In this document: in pieces, positions 11,679 through 22,943 of the stretch
Layout: each line of letters opens with the position of its first letter
Numbering within the stretch: position 1 is the first letter of the stretch
Position numbers and translations under genes: made by a program
NCBI GenBank assembly: GCA_037039685.1
Contig: JAWNGF010000008.1
Coordinates: forward strand, 1,674,001-1,738,000
DNA length: 64,000 nt
Source: Ceratobasidium sp. AG-K
Lineage: Eukaryota > Basidiomycota > Agaricomycetes > Cantharellales > Ceratobasidiaceae
Direction of reading: 5' to 3'
The notes under the pieces: generated by a model
What the model was told of the DNA's origin: nothing
The model's input: the letters and a program-made list of their open reading frames with translations, nothing else
The model's database searches: none

Positions 11679-12605
11679 TTACGGAGCAACTTTGACCACG
11701 AGCTTGCCCGAAGTCCCTCTTCCAGTAATATCGATTTGAGTCTGTCGGATTCCCTCGGTTGAAAGCGGATACTCGCCATGAATCGCAATGTCCAGCTTTC
11801 CATCATGGATTAGCCCAAACAGCTCTTTTGCATACTCGTGGGCCTCGGCGGGTTCCGTGATATAATTTCCGACCCTATGGATATTATTGAAAAATCGTTC
11901 GCAATAGGTAATTTAGGATTACACTCACACTGGCCTGCATACCTTGACATTTTTTGCTCCTAGTTTGAGCACTGAAAACGGTGGAACAACGCCACTGGCA
12001 TTTCCAAAGCTAACAATTGTACCCTTGCGACGAATAGAAGTAAAGTTGTCTTCCCAGGTCGATGCACCAACCCCATCGAATATGGCTTCGACTCCTCGTC
12101 CGTCTGTTTAGCTTGAGGACCTGCTCAGGTACTGAAGTCTCTGTATAGTTTATTACATGCGTAGCCCCTGCTTTCTTTGCAATTTCGGCCTTGACTGGAG
12201 AAGAGGTAGTTCCAATGACATTGGCACCAATTTGGCTGGCAAGCTCGTGGTACGTCCATCACGTATAGTAAAATATGTAGCAATGGGGCTCACCTGACAG
12301 AGCAAGAGGCCTACGCCGCCCGCAGCTGCGTGAACTAGAACCCAGTCACCCGGTTTTATCGCATACGCTTCCTTTACAAATGTGAGAGCTATCCAAACGA
12401 TTTCTGTCAGCATGTGCTGAAAGTAGCGGGGAGACAATATTCTGCGCTTAGACTCACCGAATCCATTGGCGTACGAAGTGACCAGAGGGACTAGCAAAAG
12501 CAGATTCAGAGAAAGAATATGCGAGTGCTGCCACCAGCGGCCCTTGAAGAGCAGAGACTGGTCGAGAGTAGCAGCGCCAGAGGCAGCAGCGACGGGGGGA
12601 GCCAT
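11679..12605 (-). pseudogene. Chimeric gene: sugar-transporter exon 1 fused to quinone oxidoreductase C-terminal half
   Basis: Exon 1 (12458-12605) encodes 49 residues typical of the start of fungal MFS sugar transporters (HSHILSLNLLLLVPL, then TSYANGF), stopping at a transporter-type donor. The next exon, after an acceptor near 12393, starts ALTFVKEAY and continues as a zinc-free quinone oxidoreductase (HAAAGGVGLLLCQ nucleotide-binding loop) closely similar to the second half of the gene at 24984-26508. Both intron ends are phase 1, so splicing joins the two parts in frame. The catalytic N-terminal half of the oxidoreductase and nearly all of the transporter are absent. An extra T in the run at about 12107-12110 breaks the frame in the oxidoreductase part; it could be a real lesion or a sequencing error. 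The rest of the frame is conserved to the stop at 11679. Probably a recent gene fusion, now non-functional or functioning differently. Confidence 0.75.
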
Positions 12606-12858
12606 GGTCGATGCTGACCGGAGCCCCACATCCTAGCGCTTAAATATCACTTCCTCGACAGCTTACCTCACCTCTCCACCGAAGATTCCCCGCGTCTTCC
12701 CCCGTCCAGCCTTCTTGGGTCCCATCTCCGGGACAAATTTAGAACCAAAAGCTTGGTAGCTTACACACGTCTATTCGCATCTACTACTAGTACAATAAAG
12801 TCCGTGCCTCAGTCCATGTCCAATCCATTCTATGCATACATCTTGTTCTACACACCAC

Positions 12859-15800
12859 TCATGACCTGCTCTTGCGTCCGGTCACCACGGACCGAACCGT
12901 CGACGTGACCGCACTAGGCACTCTCAATCGGAATATGGACCTCGTGGCTCCCATATCTGAGGAAGCAGCGTGCGTGCCCGTGCCAGATCCAGTAGGCGAG
13001 GGTACGCTCCCAGTGCTCGTCGGGGTATCTGAATCCTTGTCTGTAATTGCCACAGAGCTTGTCGGCGTAACCACGGATCTCATTAGTGTCCTCAACCTCG
13101 ATGGTCCTGAGAGAGTATGGGATCGTTCATTAACTCTGCTCAGGGGGGTTCCTGTCGCGTGTGTTTCGGGTGGCAAGGTCGATTGGCTGGTCGTAGGTTT
13201 GCTCAAGACGATCGCCGTCGGACCGGTGCTCGCGTCGGAACCGCTCGAGATGGAATCGAACGAGAGACTGGAGCCGAGACCAGTCGGATTCGTCTGGTGG
13301 CCAGGGCTCGAACGGTGGAGCGCCGCCTGGGTCGGAACCACGTACGAGGTCTGGGTTGGGCGCACACTCCAAGTCTGGGACGGGGCCACCTGGGTACCAA
13401 TCTCGCTTGTCGTCGCACTTGCGGTTTCCACTGGTACAGAGATAGCCGTAGCCGTATCCAAAGGTTCGCTAGGCGACGAAGTCACGATCGACACCATACT
13501 GACCGATCGTAACGTCACCAAACTTGCCGAACGAGGAAGGTACACCAATGGTGTGGGGAGTAAACTACCCGATTCAGGTACAAAACTTCCCTGTTGAATT
13601 GCCGAGAGCGCGGGACTTCCCGATGGAGGTGACAAGAGCGCCAACGCTGGGCTTCCGAAATTAGACGTGGGGACAGGAATAGACTCGGTGGCAAGTTGTG
13701 CGACTTGGGAGACTGGGCGCGCGGCGCTGAGGGGGGTACCCACAGCTGGAGTGGCAGTGGCAAGTGCTCCAGTCTCGAATGTAGGAAGAGACTGGGTCAC
13801 AACTGTGGGGATTCCAGTTGCATCTGCGGGGAGCGGTCCAGCCTCATCCGCGAGACTTGGAGAAGCCAAGCCCAAGCGCCTCCTCGACATCCAAGCGCGC
13901 CGCTGCGGCCCGGTACCCCACCGATACGTGGCCGTCGTCGGCTTCGCATCCTTTGTCGTTCGCATCCGAGTAGGCAAGGGTGTGACCGACACCGGCACCG
14001 GGGCTTCGCGGTCGGTCCGAGTGGCGGCTTGCGGGTCTCCAGCCACCGCCAACAGATCCTTAGTCGCCACCACTGCAGTTTCAGTCGCATCCACCACGGC
14101 CATCATAGTACGAGTTGGGGTCATTGTCGGTGTGGTCGAACCTGCGAACCCTGCGGAGCTAGATGTCTGCGCTTCCTTCTCCTCCTGCCCGGTATTGACC
14201 GTGTCACGGGGGATATCCTCGTTGAGATCGTCATACTCGTCACCGTCCCAGTCTCCAATTTGGTACCTGAATCCGGGGAGTTTCACGGGGGATTCCTCGG
14301 CCTCTGCGCCAACTGGGAGTTCATTGGTCGCATTTCCTCGCTCGGTGGTAGGTTCGGGCTGCTCGGGCTTCGACTGGAGTTGTTTCTCGGCGTCGACGTC
14401 GGTGACTACGACGGTGGGCAACGTGGGTTCTGCTACGGGCGGGGGACGGCGCGCTTGGTCACAGGCACACGTGCTTCCGCATCCTCGCCAATGTCCTCGA
14501 TGGGACCATGTCCGGGGGGCACAACTAGGTGAGAGTCAAGCGAGAGTGGGTTCGGAATTCCCGAGGCGCCAGGACGAGGAGCGACCGATGTCGGCACCAT
14601 CTTGAGTGGGTCAATGGGTATTCCGCTAGGCACGGTTGGAGCGGGTACGGATCCTAGAATCCCATATGAGTTTCCGAGAACTTGAGATAATTTAATTCGT
14701 ACATACCGGTCGAGGCCGAGATGGGAAGACTGTTGATCACAGGCAGGCCGGTTTCGAAATTGGTATTCACCGGCAAGCCAGAGACATCCGGAACGGCGAC
14801 ACCAGGGATGGGCAGACCGACGCTGGGCACGGTCGATGCCAAAAGGTCATTGGTAACTCCTGTAGCACCGGAGACCAAGGGGAGGCCAATTGCGCCGGGA
14901 ACCGCGGGGAGACTGTTCTTGCCAGGAATTGCCGGAAGGCCACCGCCACTGGGAATCGTCGGCAAATTGTTCACGCCTGGGATCGCTGGAAGCCCGTTTG
15001 CACCAGGAACCGAGAGCTCGCTCGCCTCCGGAACCACCGTCCCGGTTGGAAGAGCTGGGATCGCTGCCGGCGGCAGAAGCGCGTCGACTACGGTAGGTTC
15101 TAGGTATGGAAGAGAGCCCAACTGATCGACGACTGGGATAGATCCCATCGGGCCGACGCTTTGTAGGACTCCGTTGGCTCCCAGAATGGGCGAGTTGGGC
15201 GGGGCGAGCAATCCTGTGTTGAGCAGTTGGCCTCCAGCGGCCGGCAGGGGCGTAGCTAGTGTGGGGAGGGGATCCAGGGGCACCGGACTATCCAATACAG
15301 CACGAGGACGAGCCGGAATAATCGCGCCCTTGGCAGCGGACACCACCACGAGCGCAGGGGCAGGGAGTTCAGGCAACGCAGAGATGACCTTCTCCAATAC
15401 CGGAGCCCCGTTCGGATTGACCACGGAAGGAAGATCGTGTTGAGAGGCAATGTTCAGCAGTTTCCCAACCAAGCGCTCAGGGAGTAGGTCCCGGGGGACT
15501 CTAAGGTTGGGCTCGAAGTCGGGTAGATGCCCGGACATCGAGTTCAAAGTTGGCGTGGTGATCGTCTGGGCAGGGCCTTGCACGCCTTGGACCACATCTG
15601 CTGGCTTTGGAGCCGAGGCACCGGGCGCGGACAAGGGGATAATACCAGGTACGGTAGGCATGGCCGAACCTGGGCGAGGAATCATCCCTAGTATATCGTT
15701 CGGCTGGACCCAATGCTCGCTGGCAGTAGTCGGGACCGGTACGTGACCAAGTCCAGAGCTACTGGGCATAGCCACACGTTGACTCGTTCCGGGAACCTCG

Positions 15801-16311
15801 AGGCCCAGGGCGTCGTAGTGCTAGATAGTGCATTAGTAAACAATACCTGAGCTAAATTATAGGTACTGACTTTGACACCGAGACCCAACGCATCGCCATT
15901 GGCGGCCTCGAAGCGATTCAAATCCCCCTTGGACGGGTTCTTGGCCAAGTTGGCGCGCCCTGATAGCCAGTTAGCAACAGCACAGTCAGGGAAGACACAA
16001 TGCGTACTCAATGAGCGACGCCGGCCTGCTATCTTCCTCGCAGGAGGAGTACCAGCGATCGCACCTGCGGCCTGCAAAACAGGAGACTCGGTCGACGAGA
16101 GATGAGCCGAGTCTGCAATAGGCAAATTAGTGATGAAAACGTAAGCATCAGGAAAGCACTCACTTCCTAAATAACCGGTGCCGGGGTTGGGAGAGAGGGA
16201 GGCCGTCTCCATGGTCGGCGCGGCATGAACCAAGGCCGGCGACGAGAGGAGGTTGGGCGATGACAATGCGATAGTCGCAAGAGCGATGTTGGCTGGCGAC
16301 GAGAACTTCAT
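12859..16311 (-). CDS. Long secreted low-complexity protein with elastin-like LPxIPG repeats
   Basis: Starts at 16311 with MKFSSPANIALATIAL, a signal peptide. Introns follow (about 16112-16162, 15969-16012, 15834-15882 and 14650-14706). Exon 14707-15830 encodes a Pro/Gly/Val-rich region with tandem units of the type GLPAIPG, NLPTIPS, GLPAIPG, SLPAVPG (about 14880-15010), resembling elastin or collagen-like spacers. The exon after 14650 ends at a TAG near 14433 if read straight through. A 38-nt GT-AG intron just before that TAG would instead join in frame to the 520-codon Ser/Thr/Pro-rich region ending at 12859. I favour one gene, but two are possible. I see no catalytic domain. The role may be in cell wall or matrix; the family is unknown. 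High GC leaves long antisense open frames. Confidence 0.6.
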
Positions 16312-16726
16312 ATTGAGTTGTGAGTGATCTTCTGTTCGACCGGGGAGTCTTGCACTTGAGGATGAGTCTCCCAACTCCCCCCATCCCCTCCTTATATACA
16401 CGTTTTCCCAGTAGCAAGTCACGGGTTTGCGCGAGAAACCAAAACAAAACCACAAATTACCAGATCCAGTAAGTAATACCTCCGCTCGAGGAAGATACAT
16501 CTATACACCCGTCCGCTCAGAGTCCGCTCGGCAACTTGCGAAAAACATGGATAATGGTCCCTCCAGGTATTCAATGAGCTACAAGGGCTATTGGGTTGAT
16601 TTCGGCAGAGCCCGAGTGTTACAAGTGGGGTAGTATCAACAGAGTCCGTCAAAGTCAGAGCGGTGGTCAAGCACAAGTGGTGATCCGAATGTATTGACCA
16701 TTGTGCACGTGACCGGGTTTTTTTAA
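16312..16726. other. Intergenic, promoter side of the secreted-protein gene
   Basis: About 415 bases with short overlapping open frames on both strands and no supported gene. TATATA sequence near 16393 lies about 80 bases upstream of the 16311 start codon on the minus strand and could act as its TATA region. Confidence 0.4.
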
Positions 16727-16975
16727 CAGTGTTGTCAATTGTGGGTCACAGACCTCCGCTTGACCCGGTTTCCGGGTCCCGCCATTGCTCGTATCTCATT
16801 ATCTGACTAAGGAACAACTTCACCGGCAGCTAATCAATTGGTATCTGAGGAGGACTTTGGACTACCACGAGAATTTTCTGTATTGAAACCCCAGCTACGG
16901 GCGGGATACAGGTCAAGGTACGACCCCGAAAACCGGGTCAAGCTGGGGTCGGTGACCCACAATTGACAAACACTG
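16727..16975. mobile_element. hAT-like MITE, 249 bp, with ~53-bp terminal inverted repeats
   Basis: The left end (16727-16778) starts CAGTGTTGTCAATTGTGGGT. The right end (16922-16975) is its reverse complement with few mismatches, ending ACACTG. The central ~140 bases are unique and non-coding. The flanking octamers are TTTTTTAA on the left (16719-16726) and CTTTTTAA on the right (16976-16983), a 7 of 8 match consistent with an 8-bp target duplication. Terminal CAGTG plus an 8-bp duplication points to the hAT superfamily. It has no coding capacity, so any movement would need a transposase supplied elsewhere. Confidence 0.75.
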
Positions 16976-16983
16976 CTTTTTAA

Positions 16984-17570
16984 ATGCGATTATAACGAGC
17001 ACGTGACCGGGTCCTACGTATCATGGGCATCCCAAGTCAGAGGCAAAATTGGCCCGGTGTGGTATTCAAACTCGAGATGTCACCTACATAGCCTCTCTGA
17101 AAGCCACCAAGTGGTAAGCGGTTTTATTGAAAAATGGGCTATATGCTATTCATAGCCTCAAGTAACCGTGATTTGCGGCCACCTCGTGCAAAACAACTAT
17201 TTGATTCTATTCTGCCGCGGGAATACCACCGGCCTGCAATACCTCAGAAATCGGGCCAGGGGTTAGAGAATACAGTAAACAGATTGTGAGCTTACTTCTA
17301 TTCCCTCGAATCACAAGGGCCCAGCATCGGTGGCGCAATCCTCGCCTAGTCAACCGGAGACCATAGTCACCGCCAGCTAGGACACTGTGCAGTATATCCT
17401 TTGGGACTTGCCCCGACTTCACAAGTTACATATTCCTTTCTAGCTGTTTCTAACCACTCGACTCTCTCGTTGGAATCTCACTAGCTTTGCAGTTCGGAAA
17501 CGTTTACAGTATTTCAATTCAAACGATGCATTCAGCACCTTTGCATTTGGAGAATGATGTACTCGGGAGA
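16984..17570. other. Intergenic
   Basis: Nearly 590 bases downstream of the small-protein gene at 17571 and beside the MITE. Nothing coding is supported. GCACGTGACCGGGT at 16999-17012 repeats the same 14-mer at 16705-16718 on the other side of the MITE. Confidence 0.4.
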
Positions 17571-18228
17571 CTACTTGGCAACAAAGGAAAAGAGCTCTCC
17601 CGTTCTTCCCGCAGATGGCGACAGCGTAATCTGTAAATTGCTGATAAGAATGCACATCCTCATGCAAAAACTTGGTGGTAACAAACCTTGGTCTGATTCC
17701 CGGCAGCATCGGGAACAACCCAGTAGTAGTCCTGCTCCGGAACATGGATTCTGCGAGATGATTATAAATTTCTGATACGACGACGCGCGTGTTCACGTAC
17801 TTGAAGACTCCTTCTCCGCCCGCGTTGATTGACCACTCATACTCCTTGGTACCTAGGAAAATACGCTCGTCCAACTATAGGATGGCACGGAGTAACAGCA
17901 TCGGGTTCATTAGCAAAAACAACAGCCAACTACTGGAATAACATAATGTATCACCTGTATATTATCGGACGGGGCGAACCAGTTAGGTTTATCGGTACCC
18001 TTGAATTGAAGCTTGTACCTGTCGCCGGAGATGTTGGTGATGTTTACGAGTACCTGATTGGGCGTAGTGAATAAAGAGTAAATACAACTTGAAGTGCAAC
18101 TCTCGTACATTACTCGAGTCATTGACAACCAACAAGCCGCCTTCGTAGTAGGCCAAACGAAGTTGCTTGCCGCTCGTCTTGTGGTGAACTTGGGAGAAGA
18201 TTTGATAGACGCCGTTTTTCAGAGACAT
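17571..18228 (-). CDS. Small intron-rich protein, family member 1 (beta-trefoil-like guess)
   Basis: About 150 residues in five exons. It starts MSLKNGVYQIFSQVHHK at 18228, and introns fall after NDSSN, after SDNIQ and later. Exon 3 carries KEYEWSINAGG, exon 4 VPEQDYYWVVPD, and the last exon ends GELFSFVAK at 17571. The same layout (G.Y start, NDSSN exon end, EW.I..G motif, terminal W/F) is found at 27193-27824 and 21624-22457, so these are paralogues. There is no signal peptide, so it is probably cytoplasmic. The size and GxY start recall fungal beta-trefoil proteins (ricin-B-type lectins, mycocypin or I66 protease inhibitors), but that assignment is a guess. No catalytic residues are seen. 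Confidence 0.65.
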
Positions 18229-19127
18229 GGTTGAGATGATTACTACAAGTGCGTCTGGAGTGGCCTGGGAGATGGGGAGAGGTCGGCTCGGAATGGGGTT
18301 TAAATAGGACACTGTGTCAGAGTTTGTACTTGTGTCCTATATCCCCCCGTAGTAGGAGCAGCGGTGCGTGTTTTTCCGCCCTTGGAGCGAGTGCTAAGTA
18401 TTGCCTTTTCGGGTGCGGGCAATCGGTCCCGAACCTTGAAGCACACACTTTAGGAAAGCGACAAGCGTTCATTGGTACTCCGATTGTTTGGTATACTCTA
18501 GGTCAAGAATACGTGACTCCTGTTAGGTGCATTACCCAATTCGTCGATCCGAAAATCAAGGAGCCAACGCCGCCCAGACATTACGTTTGTCAAAAGTTGT
18601 CCCAATCTATGGCGCCATACGATACTTCCTACAGGAGAGGCTCCGCATTGGAACAGCCTAGACGGGACGAACACATTCGGAGTGATGGATGTCTACAAGG
18701 ATGATGACACTACCGATTATCACAGGCGATAAAAGATGGTGTGTAGCCGAGTAGTCTGTTGAGGAAACCGCATGGCTTAGAGAGTTCAACGGCGCGGCAC
18801 ACTGACTTCCTAATTCTTAGAGAACCCGATTATTGGATATGGCGCGATGCGCCTCCTAGTGTTAGTTCTCAGCTTGAGCCGATTCTATTGCAGTCGGCTT
18901 TGTGCCAAGAAGACCCCCCCCCCCCCCCAAAAAAAAAACCCCCGGCAGGGGATACAACAGAGTGCGATACCTGATTTGGTAACTCATTGAACGCAATCTG
19001 CTGGCGCTCTGGGATGCGTGCATAGTATCTATCATCATAGGAACCGGACTATTTACAACGACGCAATACTAACGTCCATTAGTGTCGACCCAGAACAGGA
19101 AAATTAGGCGACTAGGTGAAAAAAGGA
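18229..19127. other. Intergenic with a poly-C/poly-A tract
   Basis: About 900 bases without a supported gene. A 151-codon open frame at 18249-18704 lacks any domain or paralogue. Positions 18914-18943 are a simple tract of 15 C, 10 A and 5 C, a likely site of slippage or of assembly uncertainty. Confidence 0.5.
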
Positions 19128-20784
19128 TCATGCTACTTTGGTTCGACCCCTCGGCGGGAGGACCGGTTCATCCTCGCTCTCATGTGTAACTTCACTCTCG
19201 TCGCTAGTCTCGTCGCCAGAGGGTCTTGCACTGGGGCTCACGACAAGCTTAGAGCTCCGCCCTGGTTTAGCATCGAAGTAGCCCCCACCGAGCCCCAGTG
19301 GGGTCAGTGGCCGACCACTTCCCAAGACCGAACGGCCGTTCCAGCTTTGACTCAAAGGAGGCGTTCCTCCTGTGCCTCCAAACTCATCGACGCCTAGGTT
19401 CATACTACTCGGACTGCGACTGGTGGGACCGGATAACACTGCGGAAATAGGGCGGGCATTACGGTTCGAGAAAGACTCTGAACCGGGATCCAGGCCCCGG
19501 AGGGATGTCCCAGGGTTGATGCTCAGCCCGTTGAGGGAGAGGCTGTTCCTAGGACTGGCAACAGCGCCTGCACTTCCTGTTCTAGGACGCGCAAACACGG
19601 CTGAGATGGGGCGGGCGTTGGGGTTAGCACCTGGGGACGGGAAGGGAAAGCTGTCCCCACTCGGAGTCACTGGGAATGGAAGGGGCGAGGTAGAAGTAGG
19701 TCGTGTCTGTGAAATAAATCGCGGTCGAGCCCCAGGGGGATTGGCGAGCGGGAGCGGGGTGGTTGAATTGCTAGGATATGGGATGGGAGAAGGGATTGCG
19801 CCTCCGATAGTTGCGGAATTCAAGGGTGTCGCGTTCCGATCGATCATTGCGATCATCGCGCCAAGGGCTAACCAAGCATCATTGCCCGCGTTCCCAAGTG
19901 TACAACGCGGCGCCCGCGCTTGTGCTGCAAGTAGACGAGCAAGCGGTGCAGCAGGTGGGAGTTGAGGTCCAAATACCGCATGGCGTAGTGACGCTACCGC
20001 TGTGTCGACAATCAACATGTTATGGGGCAGTTCTGTTTTGACAGATAAAGAAGGCGGTTTTAGTAACCCCAGGAACAATAGACTTCGGCATAATAGCTAT
20101 TGGCACAACCCATGCGTGAATGACACTCACTGATTTTTAACTCTGCCAACCGTTCAAGATCACCAGAGATATTGTGTCCTACCAGAACTAGTGAATTGGG
20201 CACCGACTCGGAATCAGGGGTTGCCAAAGAGGAGATAACAGAGTTAATGATATCCGGTAGTTTCGACTTTCCAACGACGTGAGTGTCGCCAAAGGCATAC
20301 TGGTCATAGGTTTGGTCATACTTAGCGCTCGGTCGGAATACGACTAACGACTTACATCCCATGGGTGTGTGGGCCGCAACTTATTTCGGACCTTGTCTGC
20401 GTATTCAGCAATTACAAAATGACCCTTCCTGTTCCAGATACATTAATATAAGGTTCATCAAAATAACTGTAAACCTGCCTGAAGTTCTCTTCTTTCGGTG
20501 GCCAACTTCCTACGGCATTGATATGCGCACAGCGTACGGCTGCATAACCCCATTCCAGTGGCAGGAGGCTTTTTTCGGACCAAACGAAGCGAATGGAAAG
20601 CCAGCTTTTCTCTCTTGAATGCCAGAGTTTGTCAATCACTGAGTTGAAAAACAATTAAAATTAGGCCGGGCGCTCAAGAACAATAGGCCGACTCACAGTG
20701 AAGGTCACCATGCTTCACCCGGGACTTGAACGCAGAGAGCTCTGCAGCAGGCAGGGTAGCGTGGACTTTTCTGTACGTGGCCAT
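19128..20784 (-). CDS. Gfd2/YDR514C-like RNase H-fold protein with Pro/Ser-rich tail
   Basis: Exons join, in minus order: MATYRKVHATLPAAEL (start 20784, tentative), then IDKLWHSREKSWLSIRF with EWGYAAV, then AFGDTHVVGKSKLPDII with LVLVGHNISGDLERL, then PHNMLIVDTAVASLR, and finally CTLGNAGNDAWLALGAMI. The order of the VGHN..GDL, LIVDT and NAGNDA motifs matches the fungal Gfd2-like 3'-5' exonuclease/RNase H fold, where acidic residues bind metal. A ~200-residue low-complexity tail follows, with two NARPISAV repeats and an acidic end (ETSDESEVTHESEDE). The substrate is unknown. The start codon is uncertain because more coding-looking sequence lies upstream to about 21009. Confidence 0.6.
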
Positions 20785-21623
20785 GTCTGATATCTGTCTC
20801 AGATGCCTTTGCGTTTGTTCGTATGGTACAATCTGCATCACGTTCGATATCTTTGGCAGCGTCTCTCCGAACCTTTCCCTATGGTTAATGCAAGTTCCCG
20901 CGCAAAAGAGCCAAACATACCGCGTTTTAACCATCTTAGAAAACGCGCCTACACTCCCCGCTCGAGTTACAACATGGCCCTTCCCCGTGCGACTATCAGT
21001 TACAGTCACAGTTGGCCATCCGAAGGTGAGAAAGTCGTCGAAAGAACTAAATAGATGTCCCCAAGAGCGATCGTACCATGATACACCATGGCTCTGAAAG
21101 TGGCCTATATAAGCTGAGTAGACCTAGAAGTACGTGTTTAACGCTCTATATTCGTTAGTAATATAACGGAAAACACATGGACCAACACTATGAAGGTCCC
21201 AGTCCCATCCCTGTACGTCGACGAGTTGAAATTGATCTTTATGACTCATGAAGAATTATTCTAGTGAGTATTCACGCGACAAAAGAGCGATGGTGAGCTG
21301 AAAACGCGCGTGTGGTTGTCGAATGAGGTCGAACAGCCAAGGCCGATCCATGGTTGTCGATGATGACCAATTCAATTGGATAAGATGATTTGCGGCCCCG
21401 CCACACCAGGGTAAATCCCGACAGGCGTCATGTCTGCTACGCTATCCATTGAAGCCATGACATTCTTACAGGCGACACAACTCATGCCGAACAATTCATG
21501 TCGCATCGGACAGGGACGTAATTGAGTTTACAATGCCTTCGATAAGGCCGAGCTACCACCGTACTTCATGTTGGATAATTGAAAGTGTTCATTGGGATCC
21601 ACAAAATTCAACTATAACAGAGG
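20785..21623. other. Intergenic, nothing supported
   Basis: About 840 bases. The first ~220 could hold a further 5' exon of the Gfd2-like gene (an open frame on minus to 21009). The rest shows no domain, repeat or RNA gene that I can support. Confidence 0.4.
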
Positions 21624-22457
21624 CTACAAGTGACCGCGACCGAGTCTCACTGTCGCCGCGGCTGTTATGACCGTAGCGAGTAGCCAATATGCCACTGTAG
21701 CGGGTCCAGCAAATGATACCTTTTGCGACTCAGATACAGCCGCCGTGGCGGAAGCTTGTTCATCACCCTGGTCATCTTGGAGATTAAACAGCCATTGTTC
21801 ACTTGGGGTGCCCAACGCCGCACGAGCTTTGACCTGCTCCCATGACATGGTCAGTACGATTTAATTTTGATGCTGGGTGAAATTGGTTTGCCTGATTGTT
21901 GGCTTGTGTGTCGTCGCCGTCAAAAGACCACACACATTCATTGGGGATCGAAACCCTACAAGGTTTAACCGTAAGAATCTCCCGCGTGGTACGTTGTCAC
22001 CGACTAACCGCCATACGCCGGGGCCTGCAGGGGTAACAGTCCACTCAAAGGGATCATGAGTCGTAAAAACTAAGGACTCATTTCCATGCTGCCGAAATTG
22101 TTAAATTAGCTCAGATAGCAAACCATTACAAAATTTGGCTAACCGTGGTTAGTCCCCGGTTTGGGTGTAGGTGCGCATCGGGGAATCGAGCGAACTGAAT
22201 ATGATACTTATCTCCAGTTCGATGAGTGACCAGTATCTTGTACTAAAATATGTGGGATCGGTATTCATTACACGCTCGGGAGAACGTTCGAACGCAACCA
22301 GAGAGGAAGCTTGACGTACGATCTCTTTAGATGTACCTCGGAACGCGAGGCGAAGCGTTGCACCATCTCCTCCACTCCCACTCCATGAATGGAGAAGCAA
22401 ATCGGGGTTGGTAAGGGGTTGGATGTGGTAAATACCAGTCTTGAGCTTGAGTGCCAT
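21624..22457 (-). CDS. Small intron-rich protein, family member 2, with C-terminal membrane segment
   Basis: Starts MALKLKTGIYHIQPL at 22457. Exons continue YKILVTHRTGDKYHIQF, then HGNESLVFTTHDPFEWTVTP, then VSIPNECVWSFDGDD, then VKARAALGTPSEQWLFNL. This matches members 1 and 3 exon by exon. The intron after the NNQ codons starts GC rather than GT (AG|GCAAAC). Unlike the other members, this one continues about 45 residues past the terminal W motif into a Ser/Ala-rich linker and a hydrophobic stretch (TVAYWLLATVITAAATV) before RLGRGHL, so it may be tail-anchored. The function is unassigned. Confidence 0.6.
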
Positions 22458-22943
22458 AGGTGGGATCCGGGATCAATCTGCTTTCCAAACCTTGGAGGAG
22501 GTGGATAGGAGTCCAAGTTCCCTAATATCACTCCTAATAAGTGTGCAGTAGGGCCCTGCAGAAGTAGGTGATGATCGCATCATGTGTCTGTTCAAGATCG
22601 AGGGTGCACCACAAATATGGTGGGTTCGCATTACTAAGGGTCAATGTGTGCTCAAATAGGTACTTGTCATAGTTCCTTGATTGATGTAAAACATCACATG
22701 GTGCTGTATTCACGAACCTACTACGACAGTAAACATTTTTCAACGTGACTTGGCGGAGTAAATGAGAGCGAGCAAACATGAAGTTTAATTCAGGTGCGCC
22801 ATAGGTCAAACACTAATCGCCGTGCGTTTAGTTCAAATATCGTATGCGCATGATCAAACGGCCACGCATACATGAGCTTCAATTCAAAACTATTGGCTTT
22901 TTCCGGCACCTAAACACGCAGATTCAGTTCTGAGATGACTCAG

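Noticed and set aside
12872..14605. Long plus-strand open frames (241, 312 and 278 codons) opposite the secreted-protein gene
   Set aside because: They are antisense to a high-GC repetitive coding exon, share no domain and lack signals; stop codons are rare there simply because of composition.
18249..18704. 151-codon plus-strand frame
   Set aside because: No domain, biased composition or paralogue; its 5' part overlaps the promoter of small-protein member 1.
18914..18943. Poly-C/poly-A tract as a regulatory element
   Set aside because: Simple tract with no conserved context; more likely slippage or an assembly weak spot.
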